In this document: positions 49,688 to 58,033 of the stretch, one piece after another
Numbering within the stretch: the stretch's first letter is position 1
How the letters are laid out: each line of letters starts with the position of its first letter
From: Candidatus Villigracilis adiacens
GTDB taxonomy: Bacteria > Chloroflexota > Anaerolineae > Anaerolineales > Villigracilaceae
DNA length: 64,000 nucleotides
Direction: 5' to 3'
NCBI GenBank assembly: GCA_016703605.1
Contig: JADJBU010000024.1
Coordinates: 1-64,000 of the forward strand
Made by a program: the position numbers and the translations under genes
Notes under the pieces: generated by a model
What the model was told of the DNA's origin: nothing
Database searches by the model: none
What the model saw: only the letters and a program-made list of their open reading frames with translations

Positions 49688-51307
49688 CTACGGCTGGAGC
49701 GTCGCATCCCGCCAATAGGCGGCGAGCAGGGCGTCGTAATAACCGGTATTGAAGCGGATGATTTCCTGAAAACGCCCGGGGGCGAATAAATCGCCGCGGA
49801 TCAGGATCGATAGTCCATCATGGTAACGGCGCAGGTCGGGGTGTTCGATCAGGTTCTCTTCGAAATCGGATTGGATGGTTTCAAGATACCCGGCGGGGAA
49901 ACTCCGTTCATAGTGCCCGATCCGGGCAGCGCCATTGACGGGCAGGTGCGCGCGCAGCGGGTCGGACAGGGCGTGAGAGTCGATGATGTAAATATCGGGT
50001 CCGGCATAATAACCGAACATGCCGGTTGTGTTCATCTCCACGGGGGAGGTTTTCGCCTCGTTCGCCTCCAGCCCTTTTGCGGCGAGTTCGTGAAGTCCCT
50101 TGAACTTGAAATAATTGATCCAGCCGTTGGCGTCGAAATAATAGAACCGTTCGCTGACGATGCCATATTGGTCTGTATACAACCCGGGTTGACCCCGATG
50201 CGTGGCGACGGGCGGGCGGTCGGAAGACAAGCCCACAAGGATCAGGGCGAAAAAAGCAAATTGAAGGATGCGCGGCGGTACGGCGCCGAATATCATTCGA
50301 GGATCAAAGGTCAACAATAAGACCAGTCCCATCAGAAACATGGCGGAGAAATACCTGCCCGCCATGAAATCACCGCCGATCCATAGGACATACAACAGGT
50401 ACAGCAAGCAACCCGCGGCGAGGCTGATCCGCCTGGCTTCCCTCTGGCTGAAGACAGTCAACGCGCCGAAAAGAACCGTCCCCAATGTCAGCGGGTCCCA
50501 ATGGAATGAGTTTTCGATGTAGGCAATCCCCTGTTTGTAAAGAAGTTCGGTGGGCAGCCCGGTTGCCGCCTTGGCGTAATAGGTGTTCGGGAAGGGAAAT
50601 CCGTAATAAAAGAGGGAGAAAAATTCCCATGCAATGAATGGGAGAAAGCCCGCCAGCAGCAAAAGCGCGGTGTGCCCGAAGCGCTCCCTGCGCGAAACGA
50701 CGACCTCCCCCAATGCGGGCAGGAGCAGGAGAAGCGCGTCCATGCGATTGAGGGTCAGCAGCCCAGCCAGCAGGGCTAATTTGAAAAACCGTTTCGAGGG
50801 GGTCGGTCCGTTTTGGAGGTAAAGAGCCATGAAAGCGGTAAGAAGGAGGTGGGTCAATGGGTTTTCCAGCCCGGAGGACGAATAATCGATAAACGCGGCG
50901 GAACTTCCGAGCAGGACCACTGCAAAAATGATCTGGAGCGGCTTTTGGGCAAAATTTTGAAACAGGATCAGGAGGGTCCAGGTCGACAATGCCAGGGAGG
51001 GAATGTAGAAGGCGTACAAGGGGTCTTCAATAAAGAGTTTGAATGGGATCAACAGGAACATCCACAAGGGATGGGTAAAAACCTGCACCCGCTCCCCCGC
51101 ATTCCAGACCAGCCCATAGCCATGCAGGAAGTTGTCCACAGTTCTGAGGGTGATGAAGGCGTCGTCTGAGACCCACAAATTCCGTATCAGGATGAAGAGC
51201 AGCAGAAACAAGCCCGCGTTGCGCAGGGTCGCGGCTGGGTTTTTGATGCTTAATTTGAACTCGACCTGGTCGGGCGATTCTACTGACAGGGGTTTATTTT
51301 CCGTCAT
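49688..51307 (-). CDS. Polytopic GT-C-type glycosyltransferase-like membrane protein
   Basis: 539 residues from the ATG at 51307, preceded by GGAGGCAGTGTC. It has about ten membrane helices. The first outer loop carries the acidic GT-C motif (VSDDAFITLRTVDNFLHGYG, WNAGERVQVFTHPLW), similar to arabinofuranosyl/mannosyl transferases using polyprenyl-phosphate sugars. A soluble C-terminal domain of ~150 residues follows. It probably adds sugars to the cell envelope. A minus-strand promoter lies just upstream. Confidence 0.8.
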   Translation of the reverse strand: MTENKPLSVESPDQVEFKLSIKNPAATLRNAGLFLLLFILIRNLWVSDDAFITLRTVDNFLHGYGLVWNAGERVQVFTHPLWMFLLIPFKLFIEDPLYAFYIPSLALSTWTLLILFQNFAQKPLQIIFAVVLLGSSAAFIDYSSSGLENPLTHLLLTAFMALYLQNGPTPSKRFFKLALLAGLLTLNRMDALLLLLPALGEVVVSRRERFGHTALLLLAGFLPFIAWEFFSLFYYGFPFPNTYYAKAATGLPTELLYKQGIAYIENSFHWDPLTLGTVLFGALTVFSQREARRISLAAGCLLYLLYVLWIGGDFMAGRYFSAMFLMGLVLLLTFDPRMIFGAVPPRILQFAFFALILVGLSSDRPPVATHRGQPGLYTDQYGIVSERFYYFDANGWINYFKFKGLHELAAKGLEANEAKTSPVEMNTTGMFGYYAGPDIYIIDSHALSDPLRAHLPVNGAARIGHYERSFPAGYLETIQSDFEENLIEHPDLRRYHDGLSILIRGDLFAPGRFQEIIRFNTGYYDALLAAYWRDATLQP

Positions 51308-51329
51308 GACACTGCCTCCATAAGGCGGA

Positions 51330-51358
51330 ATTATACCGGAGAGGCTTCGGCGTTTGAA
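51330..51358 (-). promoter_or_regulatory. Promoter of the GT-C-like gene (TTCAAA-N17-TATAAT)
   Basis: On the minus strand TTCAAA (51358-51353) and TATAAT (51335-51330) are 17 bases apart, an ideal spacing, about 22 bp before the start codon. Confidence 0.6.
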
Positions 51359-51359
51359 A

Positions 51360-51539
51360 AAAATCCAGCAGATGTGTGCAAGCAAAGGTTGTCAATGTGG
51401 ACTGCAAAATCTCCCGATTTTGCTCGAAAGTCGGGAGATGCCGCCACGGCGTCACTCTGCGCCGCTTTCGACTCCGTGCCTGACATGTTTTGCCTGCACA
51501 CCAGCAGGTATTCCAGACGTTCACGAATTCCAAAGGCGG
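51360..51539. repeat. Gene-free region with CTCCCGA...TCGGGAG hairpin repeat
   Basis: No credible gene. ATCTCCCGATTTTGCTCGAA-AGTCGGGAGAT (about 51409-51439) is a hairpin followed by GCCGCCACGGCGTCA. A related stretch lies in frame in the acyl-CoA synthetase gene at about 44325-44400. The remainder up to the promoter at 51540 shows nothing I can name. Confidence 0.5.
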
Positions 51540-51545
51540 TATAAT
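51540..51545 (+). promoter_or_regulatory. TATAAT of the GlsB-like gene, followed by a MITE in the leader
   Basis: TATAAT at 51540-51545 points at the GlsB-like gene (start 51705), but a MITE (51564-51680) has inserted in the leader between the promoter and the ribosome site GGAGG. Confidence 0.45.
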
Positions 51546-51563
51546 CCGGGCGAAATTAATTTA

Positions 51564-51680
51564 CTCACCTTACGCGGAGAGTGCGTCGTACCGGCCAGAA
51601 ACAGATGGGTCTCACGAGAAGATTCGCCCTGTTTGCTGGACACTCTGACCCGTTTGGTGCGACACACTGCGTAACGTCAG
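51564..51680. mobile_element. MITE-like element, CTCACCTTACGC family, copy D, 7-bp target duplication
   Basis: 117 bp from CTCACCTTACGC to GCGTAACGTCAG, flanked by the perfect direct repeat TAATTTA (51557-51563 and 51681-51687). The interior has facing arms (GTGCGTCGTACC and GGTGCGACACAC). Confidence 0.8.
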
Positions 51681-51704
51681 TAATTTACATTTGGAGGTAG
51701 TGTT

Positions 51705-51983
51705 ATGAATCTTTTTGCGATCTTTGTATGGGTGGTCTTCGGCGCGATTGCGGGCTGGGTCGCCAGCCTGATCATGAAGACCGACCGTCAGATGGGCGCG
51801 CTCGCCAACATTCTCGTCGGCATTGCGGGCGCATTCATCGGCGGCTTCATCATGGAGAATTTCTTCGGGCAGCCCGGTGTGACCGGGTTCAATTTTTACA
51901 GTTTCCTGGTTGCCATCGGCGGCGCGGTCGTATTGATCTGGCTCGTCGGTTTGCTGCGCGGCGGCAGGCGCAGGCGGAGATAA
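51705..51983 (+). CDS. GlsB/YeaQ/YmgE family stress membrane protein
   Basis: 92 residues, three hydrophobic helices with the family's Gly-rich pattern (VVFGAIAGWVASLIMKTDRQ, NILVGIAGAFIGGFIM, FLVAIGGAVVLIWLVGLLRG) and a basic Arg tail. The family was once called transglycosylase-associated protein; its function is unclear, and members rise in stress or stationary phase in other bacteria. TTGGAGGTAGTGTT precedes the ATG. Confidence 0.92.
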   Translation: MNLFAIFVWVVFGAIAGWVASLIMKTDRQMGALANILVGIAGAFIGGFIMENFFGQPGVTGFNFYSFLVAIGGAVVLIWLVGLLRGGRRRRR

Positions 51984-51992
51984 TTCGGAAAT

Positions 51993-52024
51993 AAAAAGTC
52001 CCTGTCCTATGACAGGGACTTTTT
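51993..52024. terminator. Bidirectional intrinsic terminator
   Basis: AAAAAGTCCCTGTC-CTAT-GACAGGGACTTTTT between the convergent GlsB-like and fumarylacetoacetase genes. Confidence 0.88.
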
Positions 52025-53243
52025 ATTTAGGCGGCAGGATTTTCCCCATCACTTCCCCGAAGCCGATTCGATAACCGTCTCCCTGACAATAACCCTTCAT
52101 CGTTATTGTGTCGCCGTCCTGCAAAAACGTCCGCGATTCGCCGCCGGGCAGGGCAATCGGTTTCTCGCCGCGCCAGGTCAACTCGAGCAGGGAGCCGTAA
52201 CTGTCTTCGGTCGGTCCGCTGATCGTGCCGGTTCCGCACAGGTCGCCCGGGCGCATATTGCACCCGGTCACAGTATGGTGCGCCAGCATCTGCTCGAGGC
52301 CCCAATAAAGATATTTCATATTTGAGCGGCTGATAATTTGCGGCGCGTCCATGCGGGCAGATTGCAGAGTCACCTCCAGCGTAATATCAAGCCCGTTTGC
52401 AGAATCAGACCCGAGGTAGGGAAGAGGCGCGGGGTCTTGTCCGGGTCCAGCCACACGGAACGGCTCCAGCGCATCCATCGTCACCACCCAGGGCGAGATG
52501 GAGGTTGCAAAATTTTTGGCGAGGAAGGGTCCCAGCGGCTGGTACTCCCAGGCTTGAATATCGCGCGCGCTCCAATCGTTTAATAAAACCATTCCAAAAA
52601 TATGGTCGCGGGCATCTTCAACCGCGATCGGTTTTCCCAGGTCGTTGCCCGTTCCCACAAAGAAACCCATTTCCAATTCAAAGTCCAACTGACGCGATGC
52701 GATAAACTCCGGCGGCGCATCCTTCGGCTTGACCTGCCCGCGCGGACGGACAACATCGGTTCCAGACAAAACAACCGAACTCGCGCGCCCGTGATACCCA
52801 ACCGGCAGGTGAAGCCAATTCGGCATGAGCGCGTTTTCCCTGCCGCGAAACATGACGCCGACGTTCATGGCATGTTCCCTCGAAGCATAGAAATCGGTGT
52901 AATCGCCGATGTGGACGGGGAGATGCATTTGCGCATCATGGATGGGGCGCAGCGCCTCTTTCTTAAGCGACGCCTGCTCCTCCCCCGCAAGCCTTATCAA
53001 TCGCTGACGGATTTCCCGCCACACTCCGCGCCCCGCCGCCATGAAACGATTGAGCGATGCATCCGCAAAAAAGCCAAAATGTTTTCCAAAGGCGTTTTCC
53101 TCATCCAGCATGGCAAGGTCAATGACAAAATCGCCCAGGCGCGCGCCCGCCCGCGGGCTGGGATTCTCTGCTGTGGAGAAGATTCCATACGGCAGGTTTT
53201 GAATGGGGAAATTTGAATCAGGATGGATTTCGACTAAGGACAT
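52023..53243 (-). CDS. fahA: Fumarylacetoacetase
   Basis: 406 residues, slightly shorter than animal FAH (~420) with the same two-part layout. The N-terminal SH3-like domain (NLPYGIFSTAENPSPRAGAR) and the catalytic beta-roll with DYTDFYASREHAMNVGVMFR (metal Asp and catalytic His), LDFELEMGFFVGTGNDLGKP and the WSARDIQAWEYQPLGPF stretch are clear. It splits fumarylacetoacetate into fumarate and acetoacetate at the end of tyrosine degradation. No other gene of that pathway is in the window. Confidence 0.95.
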   Translation of the reverse strand: MSLVEIHPDSNFPIQNLPYGIFSTAENPSPRAGARLGDFVIDLAMLDEENAFGKHFGFFADASLNRFMAAGRGVWREIRQRLIRLAGEEQASLKKEALRPIHDAQMHLPVHIGDYTDFYASREHAMNVGVMFRGRENALMPNWLHLPVGYHGRASSVVLSGTDVVRPRGQVKPKDAPPEFIASRQLDFELEMGFFVGTGNDLGKPIAVEDARDHIFGMVLLNDWSARDIQAWEYQPLGPFLAKNFATSISPWVVTMDALEPFRVAGPGQDPAPLPYLGSDSANGLDITLEVTLQSARMDAPQIISRSNMKYLYWGLEQMLAHHTVTGCNMRPGDLCGTGTISGPTEDSYGSLLELTWRGEKPIALPGGESRTFLQDGDTITMKGYCQGDGYRIGFGEVMGKILPPK

Positions 53244-53299
53244 GGAGGCACCTTTTTATAAAATGTAGGTCACACTTGCAGCGTGACAGCTATTAATAA

Positions 53300-53567
53300 C
53301 TCACCTTACGCAGTTCTCCCTTCAGATTGTCACCCTGAGTGGAGCGAAGGGTCTCTGGGACAGTCGTAGAGCTGCTTCGCTTCGCTCCAAAGAAACAAGG
53401 GGTTTTCAAACCCATTTGCCGCAGATTTCGCAGATTGACGCGGATTTTTAAAAACAATTCGCGAAAATTCTCGCGTAATCCGCGGCTGAATCTCTTGTTT
53501 CCTTCTCTTGGAACGGCGTTCTTTCCCGCCGTGGACTTACTCAGCATGACATCGCGCGTAAGGTGAG
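53300..53567. mobile_element. MITE-like element, CTCACCTTACGC family, copy C, 7-bp target duplication
   Basis: 268 bp from CTCACCTTACGCAG to CGCGCGTAAGGTGAG, flanked by the perfect direct repeat TTAATAA (53293-53299 and 53568-53574). The interior contains a diverged TGTCACCCTGAGTGGAGCGA repeat and a CGCAGATT/TCGCGTAATCCGCGG tract. It explains most of the 354-bp gap between two minus-strand genes. Confidence 0.85.
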
Positions 53568-53597
53568 TTAATAAATATGGCGGGCTGAAAGCCTGCC

Positions 53598-54524
53598 CTA
53601 CAATAAATTCAAATTCTGCAGATCTTCCTTTGGCTCGTCGAAGCTGCAACTGCCAAAGGATGTGGCAAACAGACGCGCCTTCTGAATCTCCAAATTGGCT
53701 ACACGCAAACCCTTCCATTCAAAGCCGATTTCATCGAAAATAAAGTTTTCGGCTTGTTCGTCTTCCAAAATGGATTGGGTCTCTGCCTGCGAAAGTCCAT
53801 TCGAATACGCCAAGACCCCCGCCCCAAAGACGTTGAGGAAACCATGCATTTTGGCGTTGACGCCTTCGTTGAAATGCCTGATCGGATGGTGAAGTCCCGC
53901 TGTGCATTTGAGCGGCACGCCCGCTTCGCGGGTTTGGATGACCGCCCAGGCAACCTGCTCAATGGACGGAAAGGCGTCTGCGGTCACGCCGCCGGTGCGA
54001 AGTTTGAAGCCAACGTGTTTATCCTTCACCTTCCGCAGGGCTCGCAGTAATTTTTCAGCGCGGTCCCGCCATCCTTCGCCAAATGGGCACTCAAAGAAAA
54101 CTGTGATGCCGTTCCTGTTCAAAGCGTCAGCGGTACGGGTGACGATGTCGTTGGCGGCAAACTTTTCGGTCAGGGAAGAGGCGGGCAGGGCAACTTCGCA
54201 CATGTCCACGACGGCGTTTTTGCGGGCGTCGCTAAAGGCGCGGATGTCGGCGATATCCAGGTTTAGGTTGGCAAGGAATTCATCCGCCACCCTGCCGCCG
54301 CGCCCCAGGGTGGTGAAGGACAGTTTTTTGTCAAAAGCGGGCAGCTCGCCCAGGCGTTTTGCAGGGAGGACAAAGCGGGAAAGCATCCACGCCTGCGGGT
54401 CAGATTGATAGACGGCAAAATTTTTGAAGGCGTCTCTCAGGGATAAATTCGCGGGGGGATAGATTCCCGCGTAATCCAAAATCTGCGACATGAATAGTCG
54501 AAACGGCGTTTTCAGAGAATTCAT
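53598..54524 (-). CDS. Conserved hypothetical protein, unknown function
   Basis: 308 residues, soluble. Notable stretches are FMSQILDYAGIYPPANLSLR, FKLRTGGVTADAFPSIEQVA, KCTAGLHHPIRHFNEGVNAK-MHGF and the C-terminal FATSFGSCSFDEP. The alternating beta/alpha pattern with GFKLRTGG and KCTAGLHH suggests a TIM barrel, but I do not recognise a characterised family. It is divergent from the dehydrogenase gene (33 bp apart) and upstream of the fumarylacetoacetase gene. Confidence 0.75.
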   Translation of the reverse strand: MNSLKTPFRLFMSQILDYAGIYPPANLSLRDAFKNFAVYQSDPQAWMLSRFVLPAKRLGELPAFDKKLSFTTLGRGGRVADEFLANLNLDIADIRAFSDARKNAVVDMCEVALPASSLTEKFAANDIVTRTADALNRNGITVFFECPFGEGWRDRAEKLLRALRKVKDKHVGFKLRTGGVTADAFPSIEQVAWAVIQTREAGVPLKCTAGLHHPIRHFNEGVNAKMHGFLNVFGAGVLAYSNGLSQAETQSILEDEQAENFIFDEIGFEWKGLRVANLEIQKARLFATSFGSCSFDEPKEDLQNLNLL

Positions 54525-54557
54525 ATCCGTATTATAGCGGGTAAAATTGAGACCGCC

Positions 54558-55469
54558 ATGCCACGCCTGTTCATCCCCGGTAAAAATGCGGAAGAATACC
54601 GCTCCATCCTGGAGGGAGCCGGTCTGCCGAATCTCAGCCTTGATCCCGCGCCGACAGCGGAAACGGAAATCGTCTTTGGCTCCCCGACTCTGATCCGCGA
54701 CGCGCTGGCGGAATTACCCAACCTGCGCTGGGCGCAGGCTTCGTGGGCGGGCGTCGAGCCATTGCTGGGCCCGTCGCTTCGCAGGGATTATTTGTTGACC
54801 AATGCGCGGGGCGTGTTCGGCGGGTTGATGTCGGAATTTGTCCTTGGGTACCTGCTCGCGCATGAGCGAAAGATCCTTGAGCGGGCTGAAGCGCAGAAGG
54901 ATAAGATATGGGATGCGTCGCTGACGGGTCAACTGCGCGGGAAGACGATCGGGCTGCTCGGCGTCGGTTCGATCGGCGCGGAGGTGGCGCGGACGGCAAA
55001 ATTCCTCGGCATGACCGTGCATGGGTATACGAGGGGAAGTGAGACAAGTAAACAGGTAGACAGGTATTTTCATGGGAATGATTTGCTTGAATTTGCCAAC
55101 GGGCTGGATTATTTGGTAAACATTTTGCCAAACACGAAAGAGACGCTCAAAATCGTGGATGAAAAGGTTCTGAACGCCCTGCCTGCTCATGCTGTCTTTG
55201 TGAATGTCGGCCGTGGTTCAGCGGTGGATGAGTCTGCGTTGTTGAGGGTGTTGGAAGAAAATAAACTTGCGGGCGCAGTTCTGGATGTCTTTGAACAGGA
55301 GCCTTTGCCGAAGGAGCATCCATTTTGGGAGACGCCGAATCTGAAGATGACCTTCCACACATCCGCGCCGAGTTTGCCGGGGGATATTGCAGGGGTGTTC
55401 ATCGAAAATTACCGGCTTTATATTGAGGGAAAGCCATTGAAGTATGTAGTGGATTTTGAGAGAGGGTAG
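54558..55469 (+). CDS. D-2-hydroxyacid dehydrogenase (NAD-binding)
   Basis: 303 residues. Nucleotide-binding GLLGVGSIGAEVARTAKFLG, catalytic region FVNVGRGSAVDESALLRVL, FEQEPLPKEHPFWETPNLKM and the His in TFHTSAPS are in place. It reduces a 2-oxoacid to a D-2-hydroxyacid or the reverse. Residues about 162-172 (ETSKQVDRYFHG) are encoded by AAGTAAACAGGTAGACAGGT, the same 8-bp repeat as in the ABC ATPase and at 46.4 kb. TAAAAT ten bases before the ATG suggests a nearly leaderless mRNA. Confidence 0.9.
   Translation: MPRLFIPGKNAEEYRSILEGAGLPNLSLDPAPTAETEIVFGSPTLIRDALAELPNLRWAQASWAGVEPLLGPSLRRDYLLTNARGVFGGLMSEFVLGYLLAHERKILERAEAQKDKIWDASLTGQLRGKTIGLLGVGSIGAEVARTAKFLGMTVHGYTRGSETSKQVDRYFHGNDLLEFANGLDYLVNILPNTKETLKIVDEKVLNALPAHAVFVNVGRGSAVDESALLRVLEENKLAGAVLDVFEQEPLPKEHPFWETPNLKMTFHTSAPSLPGDIAGVFIENYRLYIEGKPLKYVVDFERG
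55047..55066. repeat. In-frame 8-bp repeat units within the dehydrogenase
   Basis: CAAGTAAACAGGTAGACAGG: two and a half 8-bp units (AAGTAAAC, AGGTAGAC, AGG) placed after the NAD-binding helix-strand region. Confidence 0.65.
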
Positions 55470-55471
55470 GG

Positions 55472-55541
<70 letters not shown>

Positions 55542-56489
55542 ATGAGTGTTTCCTTACAAGATATTCAACAAGCCGCACAGCGGATCAAGCCATACGCGCA
55601 CCGCACGCCGGTGATGACGAATGAGAGCTTGAATCGACGGGTTGGGGCGCAGGTATTTATGAAATGCGAAAACTTGCAAAAGGTTGGCGCGTTCAAATTT
55701 CGCGGGGCGTCAAACGCGGTCTGGTCGTTGACGGATGAAGGGGCGGCGCGGGGCGTGGTCACCCACTCGTCTGGGAATCATGCGCAGGCGCTGGCGCTGG
55801 CGGCGAAGATGCGCGGAATTCCGGCGTATATCGTCATGCCGGATAACGCGCCGCAGGTGAAGAAGAATGCCGTGGCGGGTTACGGCGGTCAGATCACATT
55901 TTGCGAGCCGACGCTCGAGGCGCGGGAAAGCACGATGGAGAAGATCAGGCAAGGCACGGGCGCGACCGTTGTCCATCCCTATGACGATGAGCGCGTGATC
56001 GCCGGTCAGGGGACTGCGGCGCTGGAACTATTGGAGGACATCCCCAACCTGGATGCGATCATCGCCCCGGTCGGCGGCGGCGGTTTGCTGGGCGGGACAT
56101 CCATTGCCGCAACTGAAATGAAGAAGGGAATCCGGGTCATTGCCGCGGAGCCGGAAATGGCAGACGACGCCCAGCGCTCGCTGAAGGCGGGCGGGATCGT
56201 GCCGTCGCTGAACCCGAAAACGGTTGCGGATGGATTATTGACTTCGCTGGGGCAACTGACCTTTCCCATCATCCAAGAGCGCGTCGAACAGATCGTCACT
56301 GTGAGCGAAGCAGGGATCATCGAGTCGATGAAGTTCGTGTGGGAACGGGCAAAGATCGTCATCGAGCCGTCGGCGGCGACGGTCATCGCGGTGTTGTGGG
56401 AGAAGAAGGTTAATCTGAGCGGTTTGAATATAGGGGTGATTCTGAGCGGCGGGAATGTAGACCTGGAACGGCTTCCCTGGCAAAAGTAA
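55542..56489 (+). CDS. Threonine/serine dehydratase or serine racemase family enzyme
   Basis: 315 residues of fold-type II PLP enzyme, without the C-terminal ACT-like regulatory domain, so a catabolic/racemase form. PLP Lys in KVGAFKFRGASNA, SSGNHAQALALAAKMRG, the Gly loop PVGGGGLLGG, and the C-terminal VILSGGNVDL. It converts L-threonine or L-serine to the 2-oxoacid and ammonia, or racemises serine. The ATG at 55542 directly follows the tandem repeats and has no good ribosome site. Confidence 0.9.
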   Translation: MSVSLQDIQQAAQRIKPYAHRTPVMTNESLNRRVGAQVFMKCENLQKVGAFKFRGASNAVWSLTDEGAARGVVTHSSGNHAQALALAAKMRGIPAYIVMPDNAPQVKKNAVAGYGGQITFCEPTLEARESTMEKIRQGTGATVVHPYDDERVIAGQGTAALELLEDIPNLDAIIAPVGGGGLLGGTSIAATEMKKGIRVIAAEPEMADDAQRSLKAGGIVPSLNPKTVADGLLTSLGQLTFPIIQERVEQIVTVSEAGIIESMKFVWERAKIVIEPSAATVIAVLWEKKVNLSGLNIGVILSGGNVDLERLPWQK

Positions 56490-56574
56490 AAGGGATCAGA
56501 ATTAATCCCGTTTCTGGTCACAGGGGGAATTTGCCGCGGGTTATCGAGGATTTAAGGAACACGTTCCCAGAAAG

Positions 56575-56605
56575 AACGAGCCCTGCTTGTCGCAAGGCTC
56601 GTTTT
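56575..56605. terminator. Intrinsic terminator between convergent genes
   Basis: AACGAGCC pairs with GGCTCGTT around a loop with an inner TTG/CAA pairing, followed by TTTTC. It serves the dehydratase (plus); on the minus strand it lies beyond the CBS gene. Confidence 0.75.
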
Positions 56606-56613
56606 CTTTCAGG

Positions 56614-57051
56614 TCACTGCCCGCCCCCGGTGATGTAATGTTCCAACTGCGCGATCATTGACTTTTGCACGTCAATGACCTCCTTTAATACGTCGCGGAT
56701 GGAGATCAAGCCGAGCAATTCCCTGCCGTCGTAAACGGGCAGGTGGCGGATGTTCTTTTCGATCATCAGGGACATGCATTCTTCCAATGGCTGCCCCGCC
56801 TCGACCGAGATCAACTTCGAGGTCATGATCTCGCTGACCTTTGCCGTCCTGGCTGAACGGTTCGCCAGGTCCAGTTTTCGCACACAGTCGCGCTCGGAAA
56901 TAATGCCGTCGATCTTCTTCCCCGAGACCACCATCAACGCTCCCGTGTTATGTTTTGCCATCAGGCTCAACGCTTCGTGGACAGTTGCATCGGGCGAAAC
57001 GGAAAAAATTTCACTGCCTTTTTTTCGGATCATATCGCGCACGGTGGACAT
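56614..57051 (-). CDS. CBS-domain pair protein
   Basis: 145 residues, two CBS domains (VSPDATVHEALSLMAKHNTG, ALMVVSGKKIDGIISERDCV; then ISVEAGQPLEECMSLMIEKN, IRHLPVYDGRELLGLISIRD). Such stand-alone pairs bind adenosine nucleotides and act as energy sensors, but partners vary. No enzyme domain is attached. The ATG follows AAGGAGCAGACCC. Confidence 0.93.
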   Translation of the reverse strand: MSTVRDMIRKKGSEIFSVSPDATVHEALSLMAKHNTGALMVVSGKKIDGIISERDCVRKLDLANRSARTAKVSEIMTSKLISVEAGQPLEECMSLMIEKNIRHLPVYDGRELLGLISIRDVLKEVIDVQKSMIAQLEHYITGGGQ

Positions 57052-57195
57052 GGGTCTGCTCCTTGGCGTGGATTGATTTTGGCTCAGGCAAGCGTGAGCG
57101 TCTCCAGGGGTGCGGCGGCGCTTCGTTTGGGTGAGCCTTGGATTTTACACAGTATAGACAAGATTCACGGGAAAGGCAAGCAGGCGAAACCCCGG

Positions 57196-57228
57196 AAAAA
57201 AATAAGACCGCCTTCGGGTAAGGCGGTC
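57196..57228 (-). terminator. Intrinsic terminator of tRNA-Pro
   Basis: Stem GACCGCCTT-CGGGT-AAGGCGGTC (57206-57228). On the minus strand it is followed by a T-rich tail (complement of AAAAAAATAA at 57196-57205). Confidence 0.85.
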
Positions 57229-57243
57229 CACTTAATAAGGCTG

Positions 57244-57317
57244 TCGGGGTGCGGGGATTTGAACCCCGGACCTCACGGACCCGAACCGTGCGCTCTACCG
57301 GTCTGAGCCACACCCCG
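57244..57317 (-). tRNA. tRNA-Pro (anticodon CGG)
   Basis: The minus-strand cloverleaf has acceptor CGGGGTG with CACCCCG, anticodon stem CACGG/CCGTG around loop TTCGGGT (anticodon CGG) and T arm GGTTCAAATCC. The discriminator is A, and CCA is not encoded. Confidence 0.93.
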
Positions 57318-57418
57318 ATTTGACAGCGGGCAGATTATACCATCCGGGATTATTTTGGCAAGGGAAATTTCAGCAGGGCAAGGGCGTCTGTATGGAATGA
57401 ATCCGCGCCTTGGGTAAA

Positions 57419-57964
57419 TCATTGAAAAGTTTGCGCCGCGCTCCGCCGATGCCAAAGTCGGCCTTGCTTGCGTTGGACATCGTACAAACTGACCAGCCGG
57501 GCAACCAGAATGGCTACATACAACACGCCGATGGTGACTCCGATTCCCGCCAGCGTCCGCGCCCACATGCGGCCGCCGTAGCCCGCGGCGCTGAGGAGAA
57601 TCAGGCTGTAATAGACGAACTGCTGCCATGAGACTGGGTCGCGGGTGGTGTTATCCAGGCAGGAGCCGGGGGCGGCGGTTTCCAATATGCCGTAGATGGG
57701 GACGAAGAAGATAGATGATCTGGGATGGTAACTGCTCAGCCTGTCATTTCGACGAGCGCGAGCGAGGAGAAATCTTGCGCAACTTTGAGAAAGGTTTCTC
57801 GTGGCGCCTCGCGCCACTCGAAATGACAGGGCAGGGAAGTGAATTGGCTGAGCAGTTACCTGGGATGCCGCATTGTTCCCATCTGTGATGAGATAGAGCA
57901 TATTCAACAAGACGATGAACACCAGGTCGTAAACCGCGCGTCCTTTAACCGCGTCCTTTTTCAT
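57419..57964 (-). CDS. Small membrane protein gene with a MITE inside its reading frame
   Basis: A 181-codon frame. The first 34 residues (with VYDLVFIVLLNMLYLITDGN) and residues about 85-165 (with FFVPIYGILETAAPG, FVYYSLILLSAAGYGGRMWA and IGVTIGVLYVAILVARLVSL) look like a real polytopic protein. Residues about 36-79 are the translation of a MITE (57728-57859). Removing the 132-bp element and one 8-bp duplication would put the two parts out of frame, so either another indel occurred or the present frame is a chance fusion. I do not recognise the family. Confidence 0.45.
   Translation of the reverse strand: MKKDAVKGRAVYDLVFIVLLNMLYLITDGNNAASQVTAQPIHFPALSFRVARGATRNLSQSCARFLLARARRNDRLSSYHPRSSIFFVPIYGILETAAPGSCLDNTTRDPVSWQQFVYYSLILLSAAGYGGRMWARTLAGIGVTIGVLYVAILVARLVSLYDVQRKQGRLWHRRSAAQTFQ
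57728..57859. mobile_element. 132-bp MITE, GTAACTGCTCAG family, copy 4, 8-bp target duplication
   Basis: 13-bp perfect inverted ends GTAACTGCTCAGC / GCTGAGCAGTTAC, flanked by the perfect direct repeat CTGGGATG (57720-57727 and 57860-57867). It is the same length as the copy at 9410-9541, with the same internal hairpin TCTCGTGGCGCCTCGCGCCAC. Confidence 0.92.
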
Positions 57965-57986
57965 GGGCAGGGTTTTACCAAAACAA

Positions 57987-58016
57987 AAACTCCGGGGTAT
58001 TCATTCACCGGAGTTT
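57987..58016 (-). terminator. Intrinsic terminator of the nuo operon
   Basis: AAACTCCGG and CCGGAGTTT form a stem. On the minus strand, downstream of nuoN, it is followed by TTTGTTTT. Confidence 0.8.
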
Positions 58017-58033
58017 TATTCTCATTGTTCAAT

